Positions 1 through 8,501 of a stretch of 64,000 nucleotides of DNA are shown here, one piece after another. The translations under genes were made by a program, and so were the position numbers. Position 1 is the stretch's first letter. Each line of letters begins with the position of its first letter. The notes under the pieces were generated by a model, which saw only the letters and a program-made list of their open reading frames with translations, did not search any database and was not told where the DNA came from. Source of the DNA: Paenibacillus sp. JDR-2 (GTDB lineage: Bacteria > Bacillota > Bacilli > Paenibacillales > Paenibacillaceae); NCBI RefSeq assembly GCF_000023585.1, contig NC_012914.1, forward strand, positions 6,671,501 to 6,735,500, in the 5' to 3' direction.

Positions 1-1049
1 AGCGTCTGCAACAGCTGAAGCTTGCTGAAGCGCCAGCGGATGCTGCGAATCCGGTACACCTCTTCCAGGTCGCCTTCGCACATCATCCCCCATACGTCCG
101 GGCAATGCGGCATCTGCAGCGTTACGCCCTTCCCGATAACCGGGATATGACGGTAATCCGAATAGCCGGGGAATTCCACAAACAGGTTGCTGCCGTTATC
201 AATCGTGCTGCGGACACCGGGATGAAGCTCGCCCGTAGCCGGATCCGTAAAGATGATCTCCAGCTCCGTATGCTCCTTGATCGAGACCATTCCCCAGTCG
301 GTCGTAACCCCGTCCTTCAAATTCTCGCCAAACGTAAACGTCCGGTCCTCAAAGCGGCTTCGCGACAACGCGGTTCCAAGCGCGATATGCTGATTCAATT
401 GCGGCTTCGCCATAAAAATATAGTTATCGCCCGAGTCCGGATAGACGTGCCCGGATTCCCGCTGGATCAGATCCCCCAGCACATCGTTCGGAACCCGACC
501 GCATAACGTCCCTGCATATTCTCCATTCACTAGAAGGGGATAGATGAAGAGCAGGGTCATTTTATCGTGGAAAGAGGAGGATCTTGGCCCCAGGCTTAAC
601 GTAACCGGGTCGCCGTAGGGTCCGTACAAGCACGGCCGCGGTTTGCCGCCAGCTTTGGCATAGTTAAGACCCGGTTCAATCATGCTGCCGCTGCCATAGA
701 CCGTCCCTTTATGTTTCTCGTATGTTGAGACCAGAACCTGTCCTTCCCGATCAAGCAGGAACAGCTCTGTCCAGTCATTCCCTCTGGTATATGTACGTTC
801 GAGCAGACGGGTAATAACCAGCTTTTGCTCTTCCTGATGCACCGGTTTGCCATCTACGGATACCGCCGCTATCTGCTCCGACAGCCGCTCGATATATCCC
901 CAATATTCATGAGCCCAAGAAGTAAGCAGCTCTTTACGCGTCTCTGCAATGCCTTCGAAGATCTGTTCAACGTCTTTCTTCATTCCATGATTCAAGCTCC
1001 ATGAGACCCAAAGCGGCAGTCCTTTTTTTGTACCCAGCCAGTCGAACAT
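1..1049 (-). CDS. Cache-like sensory protein, N-terminal part (probable methyl-accepting chemotaxis protein), truncated by window edge
   Basis: An uninterrupted reading frame of 349 codons runs off the left edge, so the C-terminus is missing. The chosen ATG has GGGGG six bases upstream. The first 60 residues form a helical segment without a hydrophobic membrane span. They are followed by an alpha/beta region with the texture of a Cache/PAS sensor (ELFLLDREGQVLVSTYEKHK, then YPLLVNGEYAGTLCGRVPN). This fits ligand-sensing transducers whose output domain (methyl-accepting, GGDEF or kinase) follows the sensor. The output domain is outside the window, so the chemotaxis assignment is inference from family resemblance. 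Confidence 0.5.
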   Translation of the reverse strand, partial: MFDWLGTKKGLPLWVSWSLNHGMKKDVEQIFEGIAETRKELLTSWAHEYWGYIERLSEQIAAVSVDGKPVHQEEQKLVITRLLERTYTRGNDWTELFLLDREGQVLVSTYEKHKGTVYGSGSMIEPGLNYAKAGGKPRPCLYGPYGDPVTLSLGPRSSSFHDKMTLLFIYPLLVNGEYAGTLCGRVPNDVLGDLIQRESGHVYPDSGDNYIFMAKPQLNQHIALGTALSRSRFEDRTFTFGENLKDGVTTDWGMVSIKEHTELEIIFTDPATGELHPGVRSTIDNGSNLFVEFPGYSDYRHIPVIGKGVTLQMPHCPDVWGMMCEGDLEEVYRIRSIRWRFSKLQLLQT

Positions 1050-1197
1050 GTGCATCCCCCATATCCTGGTCATCTAGTTATTATGTCATATATACTAACA
1101 TATGAACTGATAAAATTTGATAGATATGTAAGGTATTTTTCGCCATTTTGTATAATTTTTTAAACATTTTTGTTACATAAGCACTAAATGCGTCGAA

Positions 1198-1245
1198 AAA
1201 AGGCCGCCCTAAGGCTCATATAACGAGCCTTAGGACAGCCTTCCT
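1198..1245 (-). terminator. Rho-independent terminator of the siderophore transporter operon
   Basis: The arms CTAAGGCTC and GAGCCTTAG pair around a short loop and are followed on the minus strand by a GGCCTTTTTT tract. It lies just after the permease stop codon. Confidence 0.8.
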
Positions 1246-1256
1246 TCCATAACCTT

Positions 1257-3308
1257 CTATTTTTTACCAGAACGATACATCAGATACATAAAATACGGCG
1301 CTCCGATGACCGCCGCGACCAGTCCGGAGGGCAGCTCTTTGGGAGCAAGCAGCGACCGTCCCATCGTATCGGCGAGGACCAGCAGCAAAGCCCCGAGCAA
1401 AGCCGTTAAAGGAACTAGCTTGCGGTATTTCGGCCCAACCAGCATTCGAGTCATGTGAGGCGCGATCAATCCGATAAAACCAATCGAGCCTACCGTCGCA
1501 ACAGCCGCTGCGGCCATGGCAACGCCAACTCCGCCGATGACCAGACGTGTCCGGTCAACGCGAAGGCCCAGATTCGTAACGGTTGCATCCGAGAATTGAA
1601 GTACATCCACCTTGCGGGCCAGATACCAGGCGACTGGCAGCAGGACAATCGGCCAGAACACCAGCTGCCAGAAGTCATCCCAGTTGCGCGCATAAGTCGT
1701 ACCGGATAACCATACGAGAGCAGATGCCAATGTCAGTTTCATACGGATAACGAGCACCTGAACGATTGCGCTGGCCATCGAAGAGACGGCAAGACCAATC
1801 AGGGCGACAACCGACGGATTAAAGGAGCTTTTCCGCCCAAGCAGGAACACGATTACCGCTGCGCTTACCGCGCCAATAAAAGCACCCGCAGGCAGCCATT
1901 GCACCGATATCTGCGTAAATACGGCAAGCATCAGCATAGCCCCAACGCTAGCGCCGCCTGTTACGCCGATAATAGACGGATCCGCCAGCGGGTTCCGGAC
2001 GATACCCTGCAGCAGCAGACCGCTTACGGCAAGCGTGGCACCGGCAAGAGCGGCCACCAGCGTACGGGGGATCCTCATCTCGACAATACGCTGCGTACTG
2101 TCTGCCCCATGGCCAAACAAGGCATTAACGACATCCGCTACCGGAATGCGCAGGCTTCCGAAAGCTAGACTCACAATAAGACTTGCGACCAGCAGCAGCG
2201 AGAATATCGCGACCCACCAGCCAAACGGCACTTTCGTAGCCGAACGCCCCGGTGAGGTGCCTGTCTGCGGCGCCCCTTCCTTGCGGGCTTTTACCGTGCG
2301 CAGAACAAGCCAAGCAAGCCATGGACCGCCGATAAGGGCCGTTACGGCACCGGCAGGCAACGGTCCAAGCGAATATTTGAAATGCATCGCAACGGCATCC
2401 GAGCCAATGACGATAATAGCTCCCCATAGGAAAGACAGCGGGAGCAGCACAACGTGTCGTTTCGCTCCTAACATCCGCATCAGATGCGGCGCTATCAGGC
2501 CAACGAAGCCGATTGGTCCAACTACGCTGACGGCAGCTGCCGCGAGCAATACGGCAATGCCAAGTCCCGTAAGGCGGATCCTGCCAACCTTTTGCCCCAG
2601 GGAGGTAACCGTATCCTCATCCAGCTCCATTAGATCCCATTTGCCAGCCAGCAGAAAAGCAAGCAGGAAGCAGCCGATAATCCAAGGCCAGGCATGCTGA
2701 ACGCCGCCCCAGTCATTTTGCACAAGCGACCCGGAGCCCCACATGAACAAACCTTGCGTCTTTTGTTCGTGGAATAATTGAAGCACGCCTGTAAAAGCCG
2801 CCGCGGTCATCGTAACGATCATCCCGGACAAAGCAAGCCGTACGGGGGACGCCTTCGTACCTCCCGCCATCACAAAAGCCGCACCTGCGGCAGCAATTGC
2901 ACCGATGAATGTAAGCAGCAGAGGGAAGCCCATCGCAAGACCGGGGAACATAATCGTCCCTACCGTCAGGGCGAGAAAAGCTCCCGCGTTTATCCCCAGC
3001 GTACCGGCAGACGCTAACGGGTTGCGGGTCACATTTTGAAATAACGCGCCAGCCACGGCCAAAGCTCCGCCTGTCAGAATGCCGATCACCATGCGGGGCA
3101 GCCGGACCGTCCACAAAATTTGATGCTCCAATACGGGAGTGGATTCGAAAATAGCCCGCCATACGGTCTTCACCGGCATAGCGGCTTCTCCAAGAGTCAA
3201 GTGATAAGAAGCTAAAGCAAGGAGCAGCAGAAGACCCGCCGCTGATAACAGCAGCGGGCTCCAGATGCCCTTACTTGTTTCCTTTGTCGTTTGAAGGTTC
3301 GTATTCAT
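1257..3308 (-). CDS. Fused iron-siderophore ABC transporter permease (FhuB-type)
   Basis: Membrane channel of a ferric-siderophore importer. The 683-residue protein is a tandem duplication of the FecCD permease. The signature GFVGLIAPHLMRML near residue 268 recurs as GFIGLIAPHMTRML near residue 612, and each half has about ten hydrophobic segments. Single-half permeases are about 330 residues, so this is the fused FhuB architecture, known from proteobacterial FhuB and found in some Firmicutes. It follows the binding lipoprotein gene with a one-base TAATG overlap, so translation is probably coupled. No ATPase gene lies in this operon, so a shared ATPase encoded elsewhere (FhuC-like) is likely. 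Expression is expected to follow the upstream Fur boxes. Confidence 0.9.
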   Translation of the reverse strand: MNTNLQTTKETSKGIWSPLLLSAAGLLLLLALASYHLTLGEAAMPVKTVWRAIFESTPVLEHQILWTVRLPRMVIGILTGGALAVAGALFQNVTRNPLASAGTLGINAGAFLALTVGTIMFPGLAMGFPLLLTFIGAIAAAGAAFVMAGGTKASPVRLALSGMIVTMTAAAFTGVLQLFHEQKTQGLFMWGSGSLVQNDWGGVQHAWPWIIGCFLLAFLLAGKWDLMELDEDTVTSLGQKVGRIRLTGLGIAVLLAAAAVSVVGPIGFVGLIAPHLMRMLGAKRHVVLLPLSFLWGAIIVIGSDAVAMHFKYSLGPLPAGAVTALIGGPWLAWLVLRTVKARKEGAPQTGTSPGRSATKVPFGWWVAIFSLLLVASLIVSLAFGSLRIPVADVVNALFGHGADSTQRIVEMRIPRTLVAALAGATLAVSGLLLQGIVRNPLADPSIIGVTGGASVGAMLMLAVFTQISVQWLPAGAFIGAVSAAVIVFLLGRKSSFNPSVVALIGLAVSSMASAIVQVLVIRMKLTLASALVWLSGTTYARNWDDFWQLVFWPIVLLPVAWYLARKVDVLQFSDATVTNLGLRVDRTRLVIGGVGVAMAAAAVATVGSIGFIGLIAPHMTRMLVGPKYRKLVPLTALLGALLLVLADTMGRSLLAPKELPSGLVAAVIGAPYFMYLMYRSGKK

Positions 3309-4339
3309 TAGCCGAGCGCTTCAAGCGTGCGTTCTACAAGAAGTTTTGCAGACAGTGGACCGCCAAACGGCCAAATGCCTTTCATGTCATACACGCGGTT
3401 TTCTTTTGCGAAGTTCAGGTTCTTGTATACTTCATTCTTGGGAAGCAGTTCGCTGAAGACGGTATCCGTCGCGCTTGTTGTGTACAGTACGCTTGCATCC
3501 GGCGTTTTGGTCAAGCCTTCGATATCCGTTTCCGAATAGCCGTATTGCTGGAACGTGCTGTCCTGGTGCGCATTTTTCAGGCCGATTTTCGCAAGAATCG
3601 CCATCGCCATCGAGTTGTCGGTGAACAAGCGGAAGGTTGCTACACCCTCATTGGTCCAAGCTTGCGTAAATACAACCTCTTGTCCTTCTTTGCCTGCGCT
3701 AGCCAGCTTCGCTTTGGACTCATCATAGTAGCTATGGAGATCGGCGAGTACTTTCTCCCCTTCTGCCTTTTTACCGAGAGCATCCGCAATAGCCGAGAAG
3801 GTTTGCTCCATTTCGCTGTATTGGTCCAGACCGCCATTTTCCGGATACGGGTTAAAAATAAGAGTAGGCGCAATGGCCGACAGCTGATCGTAGATTGCTT
3901 CGTGGCGGAAATTCACGCCGATAATCAGATCCGGTTCCAGGCTGGTGATCGTCTCGATGCTTGGCTCTTGGCGAGTACCTACATCCACAACCGTTGCATC
4001 CAGCTTTGGATCAATAGCTCCGTACCATTCCCCATAGCCCTTCACATCCGCTACGCCGGTAGGCTGTACGCCAAGCGCGATCAGGTCCTCTGCATATGTC
4101 CACTCCAGAACAACGACTTTTTTAGGCGTTCCGGTAATTTTTGTTTCGCCAAGCGCATGCTTGATCGTGCGTTCTGCCGTCTCATCAGCTGCTGTATTTG
4201 TGCTTGCATTTGCATTCGCGTTTGAGCTTGCTTGCTCGGATTCTTGCTTGTTATTGCCTGCGTTGTTGCCGCCCCCGCATGCAGCGAGGAATACCATCAT
4301 TGCTGCAAGAATGAGACCTGTCCATTTCATTTGTTTCAT
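3308..4339 (-). CDS. Iron-siderophore ABC transporter substrate-binding lipoprotein
   Basis: Extracytoplasmic siderophore receptor of the adjacent fused permease. The 343-residue product has a lipoprotein signal ending in the lipobox LAAC at residues 18-21, then a Ser/Asn/Ala-rich linker (about residues 22-55) typical of Gram-positive lipoproteins. The class III periplasmic-binding fold follows, with the family motif KVVVLEWTYAEDLIALGVQP and a second GVNFRHEAIYDQL segment. The start codon has GGGGG upstream. Its promoter overlaps one Fur box and a second box lies downstream of it, so iron-limited induction is expected. The exact siderophore cannot be told from sequence. Confidence 0.9.
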   Translation of the reverse strand: MKQMKWTGLILAAMMVFLAACGGGNNAGNNKQESEQASSNANANASTNTAADETAERTIKHALGETKITGTPKKVVVLEWTYAEDLIALGVQPTGVADVKGYGEWYGAIDPKLDATVVDVGTRQEPSIETITSLEPDLIIGVNFRHEAIYDQLSAIAPTLIFNPYPENGGLDQYSEMEQTFSAIADALGKKAEGEKVLADLHSYYDESKAKLASAGKEGQEVVFTQAWTNEGVATFRLFTDNSMAMAILAKIGLKNAHQDSTFQQYGYSETDIEGLTKTPDASVLYTTSATDTVFSELLPKNEVYKNLNFAKENRVYDMKGIWPFGGPLSAKLLVERTLEALG

Positions 4340-4357
4340 TGCTAAACCCCCACAAAA

Positions 4358-4372
4358 TGATTATCATTCTCA
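4358..4372 (-). promoter_or_regulatory. Second Fur box upstream of siderophore transporter
   Basis: The 15-mer TGATTATCATTCTCA matches the Bacillus 7-1-7 Fur consensus TGATAATNATTATCA at 12 of 14 defined positions. It lies 31 bp from the stronger box. Confidence 0.6.
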
Positions 4373-4387
4373 ATATTTACTTTCTCA

Positions 4388-4416
4388 ATGATAAGGATTA
4401 TCATTATTGAAGTCAA
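4388..4416 (-). promoter_or_regulatory. Sigma-A promoter overlapped by a Fur box
   Basis: The minus strand reads TTGACT, a 17-bp spacer, then TATCAT. A near-perfect Fur box, TGATAAGGATTATCA (4389-4403), covers the -10 element and adjoining spacer. This is the expected arrangement for iron repression of the siderophore transporter. Confidence 0.8.
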
Positions 4417-4437
4417 TAGAAATGAACCATCTTTTCA

Positions 4438-4500
4438 ATAGAAAAAAACGACCTGTCACCACATGATCATAATTTCATCATGTCTGACAGGTCATTCTTT
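4438..4500 (-). terminator. Terminator after ywqE/cpsB gene
   Basis: GACCTGTCA pairs with TGACAGGTC across an inner CATGATG/ATGATCATG stem. A run of eight T (broken only by flanking bases) follows on the minus strand. Confidence 0.8.
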
Positions 4501-4516
4501 TATCTTTAATCTTTTA

Positions 4517-5305
4517 TTATTTGCCGAACAAGGATTTAATCTTGCCCCAGCCTCCCGATTTTGCAGTCTGCTGTACAAGAGTCGGTTGATCGGATAATTC
4601 TCTAGCATTCCAGATCGCCTGCGCATTGCGTTCGAAATACCTTCTCCATACCGGCCCAAGCTCGGATTCTATCCGTTCATAGGCCTCTTTCATCTTGAAA
4701 CTCCGCCACTCCAGATGATGAGCATCGGAAGAAACCAAATGAATAAGACCCTGCCTGCAGAGCGTCCAAGCCGATTTCTCAATCCCTCTTCCGAAGCCTC
4801 CCAGCAAGGAATGGGTCGTAACCTGTGCGTAAGCCCCTAGCTCCACCAGCTCAGCCAGACGGTCCGGATTCTGAACCACCTCCGCATTACGCTCCGGATG
4901 GGCAATAACGGCGCGGACGCCTAGCAAGCGCAGCTCGTATACGACCTGCTCCATTGATTTGGGAACCTGCGAGGAAGGCATCTCTATGAGTACATAAGGA
5001 GATTCGCCCATTGGCAGCAGCTTTCCGCTTTGCCAATTGGACAGAAACTCGGAATGGATCCGGATCTCCTGGCCCGTCTGAATCTTTAACGGAATTGCAA
5101 GTTCGCTCAACCTGCCGTTTAATTCGGAAACCAGCGCTATCACGGTTTCTTTGTCATTGCTATATTTGCCGTCATAATGATGAGGTGTCGCTATTATCCC
5201 CGTAATTCCTTCAGCAGCCGCGGCACGGGCCAGCTGAATCGAATAATCCCAATCCGCGGCACCATCGTCGATGCCAGGCAATATATGCGTATGTATATCA
5301 ATCAT
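4517..5305 (-). CDS. Protein-tyrosine phosphatase of the PHP family (YwqE/CpsB type)
   Basis: Manganese-dependent phosphatase that removes phosphate from tyrosine on polysaccharide-synthesis kinases and UDP-glucose dehydrogenases. The 262-residue length is usual for the family. PHP metal ligands are visible as DIHTHILPGIDDG at residues 3-15, ATPHHYD near 40, HPERN near 137 and SSDAHHL near 194. Unlike B. subtilis ywqE it is not next to its kinase or a capsule operon; it stands alone between the iron operon and atpC with its own terminator. Function is from family knowledge; the substrate is unknown. Confidence 0.85.
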   Translation of the reverse strand: MIDIHTHILPGIDDGAADWDYSIQLARAAAAEGITGIIATPHHYDGKYSNDKETVIALVSELNGRLSELAIPLKIQTGQEIRIHSEFLSNWQSGKLLPMGESPYVLIEMPSSQVPKSMEQVVYELRLLGVRAVIAHPERNAEVVQNPDRLAELVELGAYAQVTTHSLLGGFGRGIEKSAWTLCRQGLIHLVSSDAHHLEWRSFKMKEAYERIESELGPVWRRYFERNAQAIWNARELSDQPTLVQQTAKSGGWGKIKSLFGK

Positions 5306-5427
5306 GCCAGCGCCCCCCTGCTCTACCGTTCATCTTATTTCCTCCATTGTGAGAGATTCTTATATTGAAGTCAATGAGACGCAAGTCGGCATTATGACAA
5401 AATCATATGATAACAATTGTCGAAATT

Positions 5428-5472
5428 AAAAAGCCGTTCAAATCTCCTTAGATGAGATTTGAACGGCTTTAA
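5428..5472 (-). terminator. Terminator of the ATP synthase operon
   Basis: GCCGTTCAAATCTC pairs perfectly with GAGATTTGAACGGC around a seven-base loop and is followed by TTTTTAATTT on the minus strand. It directly follows the atpC stop. Confidence 0.95.
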
Positions 5473-5476
5473 GTTC

Positions 5477-5875
5477 TTAGCGTTCTGTAACGTTGATCCG
5501 GTTCGATGCACGCTGCAGAGCAAGCTCTGCGCGTTTGAAGTCGACTTCGTCGCGCTTAGCAGCCAGACGCTCTTCAGCGCGCTGTTTGGCAGCTTGTGCA
5601 CGGTTTACATCGATTTCGGAAGCCAGCTCAGCGCTTTCAGCCAAGATTACCACTTTGTCCTTACGGACTTCAATGAAACCTCCGCCTACAGCAAGAACAT
5701 CAACTTTACCGTCGCGCTTAATGCTGATCGGCGCAATGCGCAGCGGTGTTACCAGCGGAATGTGGTTCGGCAAAATGCCGAGCTCGCCCGCGATCCCTTT
5801 AACGCTGACCATATTAGCCGTCTCCGCATATACCTTGCGCTCCGGAGTTACGATTTCAACCAGAAAAGTACTCAT
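5477..5875 (-). CDS. atpC: ATP synthase F1 subunit epsilon
   Basis: Central-stalk subunit that couples rotation to catalysis and inhibits ATP hydrolysis. The 132 residues comprise the N-terminal beta-sandwich (STFLVEIVTPERKVYAETANMV, GELGILPNHIPLVTPL) and the C-terminal two-helix hairpin (about residues 90-132) rich in Ala, Glu and Arg. It is the last gene of the operon, 24 bp after atpD, and is followed by a strong terminator. Confidence 0.98.
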   Translation of the reverse strand: MSTFLVEIVTPERKVYAETANMVSVKGIAGELGILPNHIPLVTPLRIAPISIKRDGKVDVLAVGGGFIEVRKDKVVILAESAELASEIDVNRAQAAKQRAEERLAAKRDEVDFKRAELALQRASNRINVTER

Positions 5876-5899
5876 GTGGATTCCTCCCGCCTTTCGCTA

Positions 5900-7303
5900 T
5901 TACAGCGTTTTGGCTTTCTCCACGGCCTCTTCAATCACACCTACATATCGGAAAGCTTCTTCCGGAAGGTCGTCATGTTTGCCCTCGAGAATTTCTTTAA
6001 AGCTGCGAACGATTTCTTTAACAGGTACGTATTTACCTTTGATACCTGTGAACGGTTCAGCAACGTGGAACGGTTGGGACAGGAACAATTGAATGCGGCG
6101 CGCGCGCGATACAGTCAGCTTGTCTTCCTCTGTCAACTCGTCCATACCAAGGATTGCGATGATATCTTGAAGCTCTTTATAGCGCTGAAGAATTCTCTTA
6201 ACGCCTTGAGCTACGTTGTAATGCTCTTCGCCCAGAATCTCTGGGTTAAGGAGACGGGACGACGAAGCAAGTGGATCTACCGCTGGGAAGATACCCATCT
6301 CGGAGATTTTACGCTCGAGGTTAGTCGTAGCGTCCAAGTGAGCAAACGTCGTTGCAGGAGCCGGATCCGTGTAGTCATCGGCAGGTACGTAGATCGCTTG
6401 GATCGAAGTAACCGAACCTTTTTTCGTCGACGTGATACGCTCTTGCAATTGACCCATTTCAGTTGCCAGCGTTGGCTGGTAACCTACCGCGGAAGGCATA
6501 CGGCCAAGAAGGGCCGATACCTCGGAGCCTGCTTGCGTGAAGCGGAAGATGTTGTCGACGAACAGAAGTACGTCTTTGCCTTCTGCATCACGGAAGTATT
6601 CAGCCATTGTAAGACCAGTCAGGGCTACACGTTGGCGTGCGCCTGGCGGTTCGTTCATTTGTCCGAATACCATCGCTGTTTTAGGAAGTACGCCGGAATC
6701 CTTCATCTCGTGGTAAAGGTCATTACCTTCACGAGTACGCTCGCCTACGCCGGCGAATACGGAAATACCGCCGTGCTCTTGAGCGATGTTGTTGATAAGC
6801 TCTTGGATTGTTACCGTTTTACCTACACCCGCGCCGCCGAACAGGCCGATTTTACCGCCTTTAGCGTATGGAGCGAGCAAGTCGATAACTTTGATGCCTG
6901 TTTCGAGAATTTCCGATTGCGTGGACAATTCATCGAATGCAGGTGCTTGACGGTGAATCGGAAGGTTCGTTTCCGAAACTGCCTCGCCTGCTTGGTCGAT
7001 AGGTTCGCCAAGTACGTTAAATACGCGGCCGAGTGTTGCTGCGCCAACTGGAATTGTGATTGGTGCGCCTGTGTCTACAGCTTCCATGCCGCGGACCAGA
7101 CCGTCAGTTGTGCTCATCGCAACGGCACGAACCAGGTTATCACCCAGATGAACTGCTACTTCAAGCGTCAGATTAATATCGATGCCGCCTGCTGGGGCCT
7201 GTTGAACGATTTTGACGGCGTTCAAAATTTCCGGCAGGTTGCCGCGTTCGAACTCCAAGTCAACGACTGGACCCATGACGGATACAACGCGTCCTTTTTT
7301 CAT
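5900..7303 (-). CDS. atpD: ATP synthase F1 subunit beta
   Basis: Catalytic subunit of F1. The 467 residues contain the P-loop GGAGVGKTV near residue 155, the catalytic glutamate in GVGERTREGNDLY near residue 185, ALTGLTMAEYFRD and the DELSEEDK-like motif DELTEEDKLTVSRARR near 400. Length and motifs are standard. Its strong codon bias leaves long spurious open frames on the opposite strand. Spacing to atpG is 39 bp with a good ribosome binding site. Confidence 0.99.
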   Translation of the reverse strand: MKKGRVVSVMGPVVDLEFERGNLPEILNAVKIVQQAPAGGIDINLTLEVAVHLGDNLVRAVAMSTTDGLVRGMEAVDTGAPITIPVGAATLGRVFNVLGEPIDQAGEAVSETNLPIHRQAPAFDELSTQSEILETGIKVIDLLAPYAKGGKIGLFGGAGVGKTVTIQELINNIAQEHGGISVFAGVGERTREGNDLYHEMKDSGVLPKTAMVFGQMNEPPGARQRVALTGLTMAEYFRDAEGKDVLLFVDNIFRFTQAGSEVSALLGRMPSAVGYQPTLATEMGQLQERITSTKKGSVTSIQAIYVPADDYTDPAPATTFAHLDATTNLERKISEMGIFPAVDPLASSSRLLNPEILGEEHYNVAQGVKRILQRYKELQDIIAILGMDELTEEDKLTVSRARRIQLFLSQPFHVAEPFTGIKGKYVPVKEIVRSFKEILEGKHDDLPEEAFRYVGVIEEAVEKAKTL

Positions 7304-7342
7304 GGTTTTCCCTCCTGGTACTTTCTTTTGCTTCTATATTCC

Positions 7343-8203
7343 TTAAGCCTGTGCGTTTGCACCTGCTACGATCTCCGAGATCTCTTGCGTGATCGCCGCT
7401 TGACGTGCCCGGTTGTATGTCAGCGTCAATTGGTTGATCATTTTGTTAGCATTCTTCGTCGCGCTGCCCATGGCAGTCATACGAGCGCCCTGCTCACTGG
7501 CTTTCCCGTCAAGCACCGCGCTGTAAATAAGCGTCTCCGCATATTTCGGCAGCAGCACCTCCAGAACACCTTCCGGGGACGGCTCGTACTCGTACGAGGT
7601 TACCGGACCGTTGCCGCTTACTTCCTGCAGCGGAAGCAAACGAGTTTCTGTCGGGATCTGAGTAATGGCGTTTACGAATTGGTTGTAGCAGATGTACAGC
7701 TCATCGTATTTGCCCTCAGAGAACATTTTGACTGCGTTGTAAGCAACCGATTTGATGTCAGCGAATGTCGGGGAATCGGAAAGACCGATTACCTCGTCGA
7801 TGATCGGCATATTGCGGCGGCGGAAATAATCCCGGCCTTTACGTCCGATAACGAACAACACGTACTCATCATTCGATTTGTGCTTCTCGCGAATCGTTTG
7901 CGTTACTTTACGAAGGACGTTCGCATTGTAGCCGCCTGCCAGACCACGGTCGGATGTGATAACGAGGTAACCCGTTTTTTGTACCGGACGCGTTTCGAGC
8001 ATCGGGTGTTTCACACCTTTGGAGCCAGCTGCGATGCTTGCTACTACTTCCTTCAGCTTATCCGAATAAGGACGGGCTTTCGTCGATGCTTCTTGTGCTC
8101 TTCTGAGCTTGGAAGCCGCAACCATCTCCATCGCTTTCGTGATTTGCTTCATGTTTTGTTTACTTTTGATTTCGCGTTTAATATCGCGCATGCCTTTTGC
8201 CAT
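7343..8203 (-). CDS. atpG: ATP synthase F1 subunit gamma
   Basis: Rotor shaft of F1. The 286-residue protein begins MAKGMRDIKREIKSKQNMKQ and ends with TYNRARQAAITQEISEIVAG, the coiled-coil helices that enter the alpha3beta3 ring. The frame is open further upstream, but the family start is this ATG, preceded by AAAGGCGGGTGA. It is separated from atpA by almost 300 bp, far more than the other junctions of this operon. Confidence 0.98.
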   Translation of the reverse strand: MAKGMRDIKREIKSKQNMKQITKAMEMVAASKLRRAQEASTKARPYSDKLKEVVASIAAGSKGVKHPMLETRPVQKTGYLVITSDRGLAGGYNANVLRKVTQTIREKHKSNDEYVLFVIGRKGRDYFRRRNMPIIDEVIGLSDSPTFADIKSVAYNAVKMFSEGKYDELYICYNQFVNAITQIPTETRLLPLQEVSGNGPVTSYEYEPSPEGVLEVLLPKYAETLIYSAVLDGKASEQGARMTAMGSATKNANKMINQLTLTYNRARQAAITQEISEIVAGANAQA

Positions 8204-8501
8204 TGCATTGTCACCCGCCTTTGTTGCTTTGCTGCGCAGTGGAAGTTTCCGATTAGCGGATAGTTGTACTCCAGGAACCTGTATTTCACCTCGGCCGCCA
8301 TTGAAGCTGTATCCTTTGAACAATCACCTCGCGGTGAGGATACAGCTTCAAAAGCAGCACGTAAACTCTCGGCTCACACAGTTTCCTTCCATACAACAGG
8401 CTAATCGAAAAAAGCTACTGTACGAACAAAGCCTGGTGTTAAGCGCCTGCGCCCGTACGAAGACGGGCGCGAGACATTTATTCGGAGGCTTTTTCAGGCT
8501 A
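8204..8501 (-). other. Long atpA-atpG intercistronic region with two stem-loops
   Basis: 298 bp without a credible gene inside an otherwise tightly packed operon. It holds a perfect 15-bp inverted repeat, 8301-8315 with 8337-8351 (TTGAAGCTGTATCCT and its complement), whose loop contains a nested CACC/GGTG stem. It also holds a second hairpin, GCGCCCGT with ACGGGCGC (8449-8470). Neither is followed by a T-run on the coding strand, so neither looks like a simple terminator. A role in mRNA processing, stability or subunit stoichiometry is inference. Confidence 0.75.

Noticed and set aside
5459..8263. Very long plus-strand open frame (934 codons) antisense to atpC-atpD-atpG
   Set aside because: It is a codon-bias shadow of the highly expressed atp genes; the minus strand encodes intact ATP synthase subunits and the antisense product is low-complexity in Cys, Phe and Arg with no ribosome binding site.
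8204..8323. Forty-codon in-frame N-terminal extension of AtpG
   Set aside because: AtpG proteins begin at the internal MAKGMRDIKREI; the extension starts at a TTG directly on a possible ribosome binding site and runs through the hairpin arm.
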